From NCBI GenBank assembly GCA_027924645.1, contig BSBN01000445.1, positions 6,183,001 to 6,247,000 of the forward strand: DNA of 64,000 nucleotides, written 5' to 3'. A program made the translations under genes and the position numbers. The notes beneath the pieces are model-generated. The model made no database searches. It was not told where the DNA came from and was given only the letters and a program-made list of their open reading frames with translations. Positions 45,614 through 60,135 of the stretch are shown one piece after another. The stretch is from Cunninghamia lanceolata (taxonomy: Eukaryota > Streptophyta > Pinopsida > Cupressales > Cupressaceae). Numbering within the stretch: the stretch's first letter is position 1; every line of letters begins with the position of its first letter.

Positions 45614-46315
45614 CGAGGAGGTCTCTCGTTTTTACTTTTGTTCTCAAGGATTATTATTTCCCTAATCATTCGACTAATGGGGATAGTCAATTTCAGGGAA
45701 GTATTACTCGACCTCGATAATCGACTATCTTGTTGTGACCCAATTTGTGTTTTCTATTATATTGTGATAATCCCAAAGTAAGGATGAAAACCTTTTTATA
45801 GGTTGAATTGCAATATTATATTATTATTATTATTTTACTTATCATAGAATTTGAATACTATTGAATGCTAATAATTTGTTTTGGTCAGCTTTGAGAAATG
45901 ATGGAGAGCTTTGAGCTCATCCTTTCTTGCACGATGCCTGGATCGAGCCACTTTTGGTGGAATAGATCAAGTGGAAAGGTAGTTACCTTCCAAAATGGCA
46001 TGCCAAGAGTGGACCAGATAATGAAGCTTTGATTACTCATTTTTTTGGTTGGTAGATTATGGCTAGGTAGTCCGTGCGGGGTTTTTTTTGGGAGCAGGGT
46101 GGTGAAATCTACAGGTATAGCACTGGCAAATTTGAAGCTATGTGCAGCTTGAAAGAGATTGGGACTGGAATGATGTTTCCATTAAAAGCACTGTCTAGGT
46201 AATACGGTGGGCAAAATCCAATTTTGCATTCAAAATATATATTAAACCTTGACTGTGTTAAATCTCTATCAGAGATAGTGTGATGTTATTTGTCATACTG
46301 TATATTTTTCTCTAA

Positions 46316-46880
46316 GGTATGAGGCCTGTGAGGCCGTGCCATGATATATGTAAATCTTTTCCTAGTTGTGGCTCGAGGCTGTTACGGCCGAGCTATCAAT
46401 GTTTCAAAGTTGTATTTCATATTATGGCTCAAGGCCTTAAGGTTAAGCTTACCATGTTATCTTTATGATGAGAATAGGCTGAAAGCAATAATTGTTGAGC
46501 TAACAACACAAGTAAACCTCTATATGAATGATCTCACAGCTATAAAGCTGAGCTTTGAAACCCATTGTAATCTTTTTTAGACTACACTTAAGGTCGTATG
46601 GCCGAATGTTGATACAATGAAAACTTATATGAGACTGCACTCTAGGCCATGAGGCCGAGCTAGTAAAGTATTGTATTCCTACCAGTGGCTAAGCTCGAGG
46701 CTTAAAAGTCAAGCAGCGAATGCACCATGTTTTATTTGTGACACTTGCTTGAGGCCATGAGGCTGAGTCTTTAGAAATGAATTCTTTTCTATATCTGAGC
46801 TAGGGTCTTACAACCCAGCTATAATACATTTTACATTTTACAGTGCTTGAAGCTATTATCGCTAAGCTTGATAGCAAAGC
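46316..46880. repeat. Tandem array of about eleven hairpin-forming units
   Basis: Units start near 46324, 46371, 46427, 46477, 46535, 46586, 46640, 46690, 46748, 46796 and 46848, a spacing of 47-58 bp. The best unit reads GGCTCGAGGC, six bases, GGCCGAGCT, a stem-loop; others are degenerate forms of it. Located inside the LTR-like insertion 44556-48401. Confidence 0.7.
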
Positions 46881-48401
46881 ATGATAAACACACGTCAAAT
46901 AATGGTGTAGTTAGAGCTTAAGAGCTCTCGAATGGAGTAAAGAATAACTCCAGTATGATGTTTGTTACAAATCAATAATACTATCATTCAACTATGGTAA
47001 TAGCTGAGAAGGCAATATATCAATAATACAGTCATTCGACTGTGGTGACAGCCAGGAAGGCAAATAAATGTCAGTGTGTTTACAACACCTAAACTAAAAC
47101 CACATCGGGCTTGTATGGAAAGCCGACTATGAATCTTTTATAGGGTTACTTAAAATGTCAAAGACTATATGTTTAAACCCTCAATTATGGAGGTGGAGCA
47201 ACCATTTGAAAACATGGTCTCATCTTGAAACAGTTGGAATGTACTTATAAAGAACACAGACTTGTTCTTTATGTGTCTAAATTAAGACTTATCGTTAAAT
47301 GTTATGAGTTATAATTCCTTTACTTACTTAAGAGTAATCTAATAGGATTGGTGACTAACACCTAAATCTCATAAGGATAATAAGAGCTATTAATCCTAAT
47401 GAAACTAATCTACTCTACTATGGCATGGTAAGCCTAGAGTAGCATGAAAATGATTTCATTTTATGTGATGATTTATTATCGAAAATGTAAACCATGGGAG
47501 ACCAAGGTGGTCAAAATGGTCGAATTTGATATGAAATGAAAACAAACAAGGTGACGAGGAGTCACTAGTTCCTTGTTACGAGGATAACCTATTAATTGTA
47601 ACCAACCTATGATGGGAGTTGAATGTCCAAGTATGAATAATGAATTGAATGGATCCCACTCATACTAGACCTAAAGAACAAGGTCATTAAGAACTTACTG
47701 TAGGACATGACAGCTTATAAGTCAAGTTAGGGTGGTGGACATATGACGACGTTCATTGTGCAATGTGTATGTATGTAAAACATTGGCCAAAGTAATGCAT
47801 CCGTCTCTATATGCATTATCGGTCCATAGTGCTCCAGATGGCCTAGTGTCTCTAGTAGTGTCATACAAGTTAGAGTGGATCTATAGTGTGTGACCATGAG
47901 ACATTAGGAAGGACACAACAATAGATACTCAAATGGCTATTCAAATGGTTTCTAATGTCTAACCTTTCTGTGAAGGGTAGGGCCTCTTCCAGTTAGGAAG
48001 TTGAGCGGGGGACTGTAGGTTCGTGGTTGGAGGAAAAGCACCAGGATGATGCTCTCCTTCCCAAGCATGAGACAAGCTGAGGCTTATGAAGACAGATGTC
48101 ATTGGTTCCAAATACAGTGTTTGCATTTTATGACTAGTTGGTCTATTGTAATATATAACTTGATTATGATGCCTAGAGCATATATTGTATTTGATTAGTG
48201 ATGGTTACTCACTAAAAATTGTAAATGTTTACTAGATTGTAAGCTTTGTTATATCTTGATTTGATTAACATGCTTAAATGATGAAAAAGATCTTGTTTCT
48301 TTTGGTTCAAATTCGATTATCTCTATCAATTTGTTAATTAATGGTTTGATTAAGATACATGTTTAAGTTAAATCTTGAGCATTATGGATAGTGATGTTAC
48401 A

Positions 48402-48672
48402 TTTTTCATGTCTCTTGTCTCGAGAGTTATTGGGCAAGTGACATGGGTGCCAACAAAATATCTAACATTAAATTAGAAGGGTTCCATCTTTATGGAACTG
48501 GAGGCAATCTTAGAAAAGCATGCGAAGCAACTTCACAATCATGTCATTGAGGAGGTTTTGGTGTAATGAAAATGAATGTAGCCTAAAGATGCAATGTGAG
48601 AGCATGCTAGCATTTTATCTAAGTTTCCTTATGTCAACCTTTGAGAAAAAGTATTTTTTTAAGGGGTGGCAA
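48402..48672 (+). pseudogene. Gypsy-H integrase C-terminus with chromodomain remnant
   Basis: Beginning FHVS after the insertion, translation gives RVIGQVTWVPTKYLTLN, KGSIFMELEAILEKHAKQLH, NHVIEEVLV, WKMNVA and ends FLRGGN. The block from LEAILEK to WK matches the chromodomain found at the end of chromovirus integrases, which in intact elements steers insertion to heterochromatin. Several stops. It leads straight into a purine tract, AAGGGGTGGCAA, at 48661-48672. Confidence 0.8.
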
Positions 48673-49544
48673 TGTTAGGAAACCTCATTACAATGTAGGT
48701 AGAAGCATAATGTTGTGTCCCACAAGTAGGCCAATAAAGAAAAAATGTTTGAAAACATGTTAGGGTTTGATCTAAGCAAGGGGGTTTGATCTAACCTTTG
48801 CGGTTAAGGTTAGATTAAACATGTCTATGTGGTGTCTTTGTGGCAACATCTTCCTCTTCTATCCATGTGCTAACAAAAATGTCAGGTTTCATAACATTTT
48901 TTGGGGACAAATAGAGTCATACAAACATAAAATTTTACAAGAACATAGTCCTTGTTGTTAGCTTTCCAAAAAATATAATATGTGATACTTTTTAATATTA
49001 TATTTGTTAGTGTAGGGCGGGGGCCCTGGCTTGATTTGCTAAGTAATTCTGTTGCGGTAAAGATGGTCACGAGGTCCAGTCTCCCCCGTCCCCGTGGTAC
49101 CGAAGGGGCATGTTGTGCTAGCATCACCGGTCACATGAAAAAAGTTTACCAAGCACAAAAAAATAAAATAAATAAATATTATATTTGTTAGTGTAGGTTT
49201 ACTATTTTCCTTAGTTAGATACTATGTATTTTCCTACACATTTAATTTAGCTTGCTTAGTTGTAATGATTGGATCATTATAAGGGTAGATGGCATCTTCC
49301 ATGAGTGTAACTCTTGCCTATTTTTGGTAGTTGGAGTTACTTTTTTCATTGGTCAATTTTACCTCTTTTCTTTCCTATATATGTATCCACTTCTCTAGCT
49401 TGTTTTTATTCATGCTATTGCGAGTTTTCATTATGTTATTTTGCTTATTGTAGATAGTTATCTCTTGAGCATTTTTTCATCTCTCATATTGTTGGAAACT
49501 AACTCTATTATGTTATTTTGATTTTAGGATCATATGTATTAACA
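48673..49544 (+). repeat. Gypsy-H 3' LTR (with SINE insertion)
   Basis: Starts TGTTAGGAAACC after the purine tract; the end at TATTAACA (49544) is inferred from the inverted TGTTA/TAACA ends. Without the SINE and its duplication the LTR would be about 690 bp. No second LTR is in the window. Confidence 0.55.
49017..49174 (+). mobile_element. SINE-like retroposon
   Basis: A 158-bp GC-richer insert ending in an A-rich tail (AAAAAAATAAAATAAATA type), flanked by a perfect 23-bp direct repeat at 48994-49016 and 49175-49197. Near its 5' end TGGCTTGATTTG (49027) resembles a pol III A box, and GAGGTCCAGTCTC (49071-49083) resembles a B box, so a tRNA-derived SINE is likely. The duplication follows TTTTT/AATATT, as expected for insertion by a LINE endonuclease. 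No coding capacity. Confidence 0.8.
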
Positions 49545-52469
<2,925 letters not shown>

Positions 52470-53400
52470 GTGTTTTATTTCCCTACATAATTTGGTGAAC
52501 TCGTTCGATCTTACACCCTTTAGGGTTTGGCCTTCGGGTTTTATTCTTCTACATTGTTGATTTAGATTTGATATTTCTAATTGATTACATCTTTCATTTC
52601 AGATTTAATTGACATTGATTAGGGTTTAGATCCACTCTCTCGCCCCTTCTTGCTCATGCTTCATTGTTATATGCTTTCATTATGGATCCTTTTGATTCTC
52701 TATTTTGGGATTCCCTTCATGCATATATCATGAATTATTAGTTGTTTTCATGATTTATTGATTGTTATCGAATTATTCTTGGTGATATTGCCACCTTTTA
52801 TTGCATAGATAATGCTACATGTTATATCCATGAGGTTTTTAACTCCACAATTCTAATATTTTATCCTTTATGAATCTTATACACACCTTCCCATCTACTT
52901 TAGTGGATTTTAATTCATTTGTCTTTGTGATTCATTATGATTATACACCTTGTGAGACAAATTGATGGCGATACCTTATCCTTAACCTCTAACAATACAT
53001 CTAGGGATCTTGCTTCATGTCATGATGTTATACAAAGAGTCATGATTTTATATGTAGTAAGCATATTCTTTCTTCATCTCATGATAGCTCTCCTTAGCTA
53101 TCTATGTATTCTCCTTTGTGTGCCTCTCTTGATTCATCTTTTCTTGAGGAGCCTATTGTTGTGCACTTAATAGAGACACATGTTTCACCTTCACATAAGG
53201 TTTCTATCCCCATTTAGCTCATGCTAGTCCTTCTATATTTTTTGGCTCATGGTTTATTGATGATATATTTAGTATAAAGATAAGTGATAGTTCTTTATCT
53301 TCTAATGATGAGGTAAATGACTCTTTGTTTCATGATGAATTAGTTTATGAGCACATCCTTTTAAATGACTAATGATAAGGTCATTTAGTGGAAAGGAAAA
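52470..53400 (+). pseudogene. Possible 5' end of a decayed LTR element: LTR end, leader, acidic ORF
   Basis: CCCTACA followed by TAATTTGGTGAACTCG looks like an LTR end with a primer-binding site, then a leader with an ATG at about 52683 (MDPFDSLFWDSLHAYIM). Reading across stops and frames gives an Asp/Ser/His-rich protein; its last part, near 53220-53370, reads SPSIFFGSWFIDDIFSIKIS and SSLSSNDEVNDSLFHDELVY before a stop. I do not recognise a family. It might be the start of a non-autonomous LTR element or chance. Confidence 0.3.
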
Positions 53401-54799
53401 TATAATATTTCATGTTTGATCATTTTTATCTTTATATTATGTGCCTATAAATGACAATGGTACATTAATAAATACATTTGGTTATGCATTTATTGATAGA
53501 GAAAAATAATGGTTTAATTCATGTCATGCTTACTACACATCATTGATTTGATTCTAGACCAAGAAGATAATCATAGAATAATTCATAGTATATCTAGATG
53601 ATGTAGATCATTTTAAATGATACTATGAATTGTAGAATCTATTAATGAAACTTGTTAGATAAGATGCAAAAAACCAGAACACATTTAGATAGAGATATTA
53701 GTAGAATTTTTATTTCTATTCATACATGAGAATAGGGATAATCACATCAATATGTTCATACATAAAAAGCTAAGAATGAGAATTCTTGTGATTAGAAGAG
53801 GGATTAGACTTCCCTTCTAGACTGCATGAAGTAGAACACCAATGTGTGGAGAATGTTGATGGGATGAAATATCCTATCAAATTTGAGTGTTGGACTAGCT
53901 AGACTGGAGTGTGGAACTACCAAGTTGGATGCACTAAAGGCTTCTTCTACCTTTCTCTCTCTTTACCTTCTATACAATCTGGTGCAGGGGCACCCCTTCA
54001 ACAGGACCAACATACACAAGAGGGAGAAGAAGAAGACTAACATAGTTTGACATTTCATGTTATCTATAGAATCTTCCAATGTAACATATAAATTTAGCAT
54101 TTCATGTTTGTAAACTCCAAACTTGACATTTTTGACAGTTTGGATTAAGGGAAGGTTAATCAAGGTGTCTTAACATTAAGAATGTTGCTGTCCCATACAA
54201 AGCAGGTGTCATGTAATAAATTAGGGGCTTCTACCAATACTTTGGGAAAACTAAAATCCCAGAAATAGAGGGGAATGTCGTTCTCTCACCGTTGGGAATG
54301 ATAAATAGGGAATCATCTGGAATAGAGTAGAGCAGGGGACGGTGGTGTGTTCTGGGTTTGGTCGAACAGTTGAATGTAATTCTGAAACATTAAGGAGGAA
54401 TAGAAGTTCTGTAAATTGCTTTCTTTCTAGATTCTGAATGCTGTGTGGATACTCTGTATAGAAATTCATTCTGTGTAGAAATTGTGTATAATTTTAGCTT
54501 AGGGCCCCTGTAGTCGAAAGGAATAGATAAATCCATTCCACTGAGGGATTTCTGCGAAATTAGTGGAATAGAATTGTAAAATTAGTTTCCTTTTTTTTCT
54601 TTTGGTCATTCGTTTGTTTCCTGAGCATGGAAGGATAGGAATTGTAGAGCCCTTTCCAAAGAAAATCGTCATTAAGTGTGCATTTGTAGGGTGAATATTT
54701 TGTGTGTATTCATCCATAGTATCTGCATATGTATCGCTGGCCAGGTTGGGGTTCAATTCAAGTCAAGAAATGCATGTTTTGAAGGCATTGGTGTGAGTT
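53401..54799. other. Unrecognised sequence
   Basis: No supported gene, RNA or repeat. Base composition becomes less AT-rich from about 54250, ahead of the motif cluster at 54.8 kb. Short open frames on both strands have no recognisable motif. Confidence 0.4.
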
Positions 54800-55490
54800 C
54801 CATCTGTGTCACCGATGGTGAAAGTCTCACCGATGATCGACTTGGCCAAAGACATCAGCATGAGAAGGTATATCGGCATAAGAATTTGAGTGGTAGCCGA
54901 TAGTTCATGCTCTCACCGATCGAGGAGACAACGGGGAAGTGTGACCGATGTAGTATATATCGGCATGAGTCACCTCATCGGTAGAAGGGAGAAAGGTGGC
55001 GCCGACGGTAGGTGATCTCACCGATAGAGATAGGTCATCGGCGAGAAAGGAGGCATCGGCGAAAGATTTCAATGTTGGGCCGACAGTAGGAGGTCAACCG
55101 ATCGGGGTGACGTTGGTTAAGTGTCGCTGATGAAGGACATCGGTGTGAAACACACCATTGGGAGAAGTGTTAGAAGCTTCACCGATATGAATGGGTCACG
55201 CCGATAGCAGGAGTGCATCGGCATAAACATTATCGTCGGCGTGAGAGAGGAAAGGTTTGACCGACCAGGAGTTTTTGTTAGCATATCGGAGAGAGATAAG
55301 CCATCGACGGAGAGTGTTAAGGTGGTTGTTGATAGGCTTTGTCCTACCGATAGGCAAATTAAAACGAAATCCCATCGGTGTGACATGGGTTTCGGTGTAA
55401 GATGTACTAGTGGTTGCCGATAGGGGAAGTGTGACCGATGGAAGGGTGAAAGGCCTGTTTCGGTGAGACATCTAAGTTCTCTTGCCGATA
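54800..55490. repeat. Dense cluster of CCGAT/ATCGG motifs
   Basis: In 690 bp I count about 13 CCGAT and 10 ATCGG words plus several CCGAC/GTCGG; one or two of the first type would be expected by chance. They are irregularly spaced (roughly 15-60 bp) on both strands, often as TCACCGATG or ATCGGCATGAG. The block is also GC-richer than its surroundings. It is probably part of an LTR or a decayed tandem repeat. Confidence 0.7.
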
Positions 55491-58252
55491 CATACTATAT
55501 TGGCTATTTTTGTGGGTTTTGAATAGGTTTTCCAATCTGTTGACAAGATTATATGTTGCAACTCTGCATCACAATCTATATAATGACAATATTTATGGTT
55601 GAGGTCAACTATTGCTAGTTAGGTCTATATGGATAGGACATTGTCAGGTGTCAAACTTGTATGGTATGTAAAATATTTGGTACATGGCATTATCATTTTT
55701 TGCATTAATACGGAAGCATAACATGTGGATAATGGTATTCCATGTGTCACCTGTGTATGGTCTAATTGTTGAGTTACAAGGGTAGAGAATGTGCTTTTAG
55801 CAGACAATGTAAAGGTGCATGTGTTCATAGCCAAAATGTAAAGAGAACTAAAGATATATGTAAAGTAAGATGCTTGGAGGAGTTTAAATATGCTTTGAGG
55901 AAGTTGTGGAGGCTTTGCTCAAAGGAATCATGAGTGCTAGATGTAGAACTTGAAGGTTGTTGCTTGTGCATTGAGTGTGAATTGATGTTGTTGGATATGT
56001 ATCTTTGTACAAAACAATTATGTGCTACCATGCACATGTTTGTGCAAGATCTATAGAGAGCAATGTTGTTGATTTAAAGCACAAGGTTGTGCTCAAATAA
56101 TTAACCCTTTCTTAAGAAATGATGGTCTCCATTGCATTCTATTACATGTACTAATGGTGACCTGATGAAGCAATGCTAATGTGCTTAGATTATTCATCCT
56201 TTCTTGAGGAGAGATGGTCCACATTGCATTATGATTTACTTAGAGATGAAAATATAGAAACAAGACAAGGTGAACTATGTAGTTGACTTAGATTACGTGA
56301 AGAGGCATGACTACGTGTGTGCACCTCTTCTAATGTATTATACAAATGCAATGTAGATTGATGCAATGGATTTTTTAATTGATGTCCTTGCTATGGACTC
56401 TTGGAAATGTTGAGGGAAGCTAGTCCCTATACTCTAACACTGAAAGAAGAGAATGTAGATGAACTTGTGCTACCTTGTCAAGGAATGTGTAGACACTTCT
56501 AATTTTGAAATAACTATATTGTTGATGTTGTCAAAGTGGAATGAGTGTTGCTATAGTTTGATGTGATTTAACGTTGTGATGTTAAGTATCAACACATTGC
56601 CATGTCAGAGTGAAGTTGAGAAACTTTGTGTGCTTGTGGTCTTGAGGAGAACTGTGAATCTTTCAATGTAAGTGTAAATGTGATGTGTTATTGGTTTTAT
56701 TTATTATAATGCTAGAGGGTGCATGGATGTGTTAGTATCTAGTACATTTCTAGCATAAGAACATACATGTCTATAAACACCATGTAGACAAGAAGTGATC
56801 CATCCCCACTTGGACTAGTTGACCTACCCATAGTCATGCGTCAACATGTGTGTAGTTGTTTATATATAGATGTATGAGAGCCAACAATTAGATTGAAAAT
56901 GTGATGTAGCTATTACTAGGAGGCTCAATTGAAGAGATTCCCAACAATGTAACCCTAAAAATCTAAATCCAATGCAATGCACAATATAGAAAATGGAACA
57001 AAAGGGAACATGTTATTTTTATTGATGAAACAAGGTTACATTACAATGTTGGGCAAGGCCTTATGCACACATCGAGCACCTTGGCTCTAGATATTTTATA
57101 GGTCCACATGTAGGTGTACTTCCTAATTCCTCCCTCCATTTTCTAAGGGCTAACACTCTTATTCTATTCAAAAAGCCCAAAGCCCATTTTCTATTGACTC
57201 TATTGACTTAAATAGTTGCTTAGTATTTAAAAAATACTACCTCCTACCCATTATCTCTTTGGGGCCCAAAACTCCTCCACTATCATTTTATCCTCATGTG
57301 GCCTACATTATTATTCCATGACTCTATTTTGCATGACATGGCTATTAGTCTTTCTACCTTAATCATCCTCTCGTAACATCACAATGTCATAGGTGATCTA
57401 GTCTTTGATAGTTACCAACTCATTTACTTAACTCCTAGCTCAAGGCCACTAACAATCCACATGTTCACCACTTTGTCTTTCTCATTTTTTCATCATGTAT
57501 CATTGTACTAATGTTGGAGGCTCTATAAGCACATATTTAAGTGGCACTATTGTGTGCAAACTTCATGCACTCCTCTACCTTCATGCTAAATCATTCCTAC
57601 ATGCAATCTCCTCCTTTGTGCTCATCATCTAGATTTCTTCCTAGATGTGATCTCATCCATCATGATTATCACATATTATCCTTCCTATGTGCAAGGATTT
57701 TCAGATTCACAATTTCTTGCATGATTCATTTCTCTACTTCTTTGTGCTCACCACGTGCAACCAACTCTATACTTGGTGTGCATTTTTCACTTCTATGTTG
57801 TGACCTCCTTCTGGGTTCATGTCCACATTTCTTCCCTTAGGTACCATTTCTCCCTTGTGCATCCCTTCTCAATTCCAAATGCCTTGAAAACCTAGAAATG
57901 ATTTCCCTAGTTTATGGTTTCTTACACTTGATCTTGGACTAACCTACAATGCTCTTGCATCAAACTCCCCAAGTACAAAGCCTCACTCATTTTCTCATTT
58001 TTTCTTTCTTCTTTCCTTACCTTTCTTCTTTCTCCCTACATGGGGTTTGATTGACCTCATTCTGGCTTTCTTCTCTAAGGCTTGTACCTATTAGCTTCCT
58101 TGCACCTAACTACCTCTAGTCAATGATTTTGTTTGACTACCTTGGATCAATGATTTTTCTAAATTTCCTCAAATCAGTGATTCCACTAGTGAATTCCCCT
58201 CAAATGCTTCTTCCTTGCACTTCCTTGTGGTCTTCATTGCATTTGCTTTTGT
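55491..58252. other. Unrecognised sequence with a small duplication
   Basis: A phrase including CTTTCTT, GATGGTC and CATTGCAT occurs twice (about 56106-56140 and 56208-56242). Otherwise no motif. The region 57560-58060 is CT-rich on the plus strand. No LTR boundary found. Confidence 0.4.
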
Positions 58253-59811
58253 TGATATGTGCCAAACAACTGAGAGGGGGGGTGAATCAGCCATCCCAAA
58301 AACTTAAACACTTTCTGCAATTAAACATTCATCACTTATTCACAATTATTATGATTTAACAATGAGTGCATGAAATTAAAAACTTAACCACAGATACAAC
58401 GTCAAACACAAGAGACACCAGATTTTACGTGGAAAACCCCAAGGTGGGGAAAAACCACAAAGAGGATTAGCTCTCAATATATATTGTAATCTTGAAATAA
58501 TGATGTTTAGGCTTGGTCACTCCATGGGCCTAAACATACTGGCTCACTGCCATGAAGAACAACTAGGTATAGCAGGCTCACTGCCTCAACCCTAAACCTA
58601 GAAAGATTACAATAAGGGCTGTTAAACCCTGAGGGCTATTAAACCCTACTAGTGGCTCACTGCCAGACTCACTGCCATGATCAACACCTTTCTATATTTG
58701 TGACTGAAGTACAATAATTCCTCTGCTCTGTTCTTCCTCTTCTTTCTTCTACCTCTTCTCTGCTCTGCCTTTTGGACCTTTCTTAATATCTTTTCATTTC
58801 CGCTCACAGACACCTTTTCCATGACTGAACTACAAGTATTTATACACTTCATCAACCTTGGAATGATCATCAAGGTCGGCATCACAATCATCAACCATTG
58901 GAACAATATCCAAGGTTAGCATTACAAACATTTACAAAATAGGTCCTAACCTATTACAACATTATGCAAAGGAAATGAAATTCGGATCATGCCATGCCCT
59001 ATCTAGGACTCAAACATAATCTTCCATGCCACAACACACTTCCACAATCTTCCAAAGATCTCTGCAATCACTGGGATTAACCAGGTCAGCCAAAACTAGT
59101 TACACATTACACTATCTAGGAACAATCTTTGAAGATGATCTCAAATCCTTAATACGGACCAATAACAAGATAGGAACATGATTAGGAGACATCCACAGGG
59201 ACATTATATCATCAGGAGCAATCGCACAACCTTTAACCACTTTACCCATAAGAATCTTCACACTGGAACACATGAACTTCACTGTCTTCAACTGTCATGA
59301 AAGAAAGATAGCTTGCGGACCACCAAACCATGAACCATTACAATTGTAGGCACTTATCATCATCCCACACTTCCGTCTAGAACCATAGAGAAAAATATTT
59401 TATTGCGAAGGAATGCGGAGTAGAATACTTTCTTCCTATCCTAACTGAACTTACAAAAAAAGTAGGTTTCACTCTGGTGAACACAACTCACTCAGATCTT
59501 CATGCGGAGGGCTCAAACCCAGAATGTAGCATCCTTAGTCATACCTATAACTTACTTCCAATCTGCAAACCATGATCTTCAAGAAAAAATAAATGTTGAG
59601 TAGTTTACCAGACTGTTCTTCAGCATACAACTCACTGTCTGTACTGCACTTCTCTGTAACTCACTTGTTTCTTCCGGAGAGGCTAATTTTCTCAATATCC
59701 TCAACATACAAGTCTTCTAAGCAAGTAATAGAATAAGATATGGTTGACACCAATGACAACAAGGATATGTTGACATCAATGATAACACTGATTAGGCACA
59801 TACTTGCAACA
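58253..59811 (-). repeat. Copia-D 3' LTR
   Basis: About 1559 bp, TGATATGTGCC to TTGCAACA; the start could be three bases earlier (TGTTGATATG). Contains GAGAGGGGGGGTGAATC, the inverted pair GTGGAAAACCCC / GGGGAAAAACCAC (58430-58458) and GGCTCACTGCC repeats (58540-58680). Followed by ATCTCCCCCTTTGTC (59812-59826), the complement of the purine tract. Confidence 0.88.
58836..58920 (-). promoter_or_regulatory. Copia-D LTR promoter region
   Basis: The minus strand has GTGTATAAATAC at 58836-58847, a strong TATA match. Two tandem units ending in CAAGGTCGGC / CAAGGTTAGC (plus strand) lie just upstream; one gives the core GCCGAC on the minus strand. Same layout as in Copia-B. Confidence 0.55.
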
Positions 59812-60135
59812 ATCTCCCCCTTTGTCATTGATGGCAACATATGATGTGAAAAATTGCAACAAGTATCAAGACAAGATTCTCCCGCTTTCTCTTTACACAC
59901 CTGCACTCTTTATTTCTCTAAGATTCTCCCCCTTTCTCTTACACATCTACACTCTAATTTTTTCACATGACTTCTCTCTCCCTTTGACATCAATGGCAAA
60001 GGGCACATACTTGCACTCTTCTGCTATGATCTAATCTCTCTTCTAAACTTTCTAACTACTCCCCCTAAGAAGTAGCCCTAAAAAACATCAATCTGGACCT
60101 CTAAGCACCTCCAGAATGATGCACTATTATGCATC

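Larger units (their letters stand above)
44556..48401 (+). mobile_element. Long LTR-like insertion, probably a solo gypsy LTR
   Basis: Termini TGTTACATCC and GATGTTACA, nine-base inverted ends, flanked by TTTTT (44551-44555 and 48402-48406). Coding sequence of Gypsy-H continues exactly across it. Excluding the Copia-A solo LTR inside, it is about 3.28 kb, with no gag or pol, and holds an eleven-unit hairpin-forming array (46316-46880). TG/CA ends and a 5-bp duplication fit a solo LTR of a long-LTR gypsy family or a non-autonomous element. Orientation is uncertain. Confidence 0.7.

Noticed and set aside
49017..49174. Functional tRNA gene
   Set aside because: Only loose A- and B-box similarity, no cloverleaf that I can fold, and an A-rich tail with target duplication, which fit a SINE instead.
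54800..55490. CRISPR-like or coding interpretation of the CCGAT cluster
   Set aside because: Motif spacing is irregular, both orientations occur, there are no unique equal-length spacers, and the sequence is plant nuclear.
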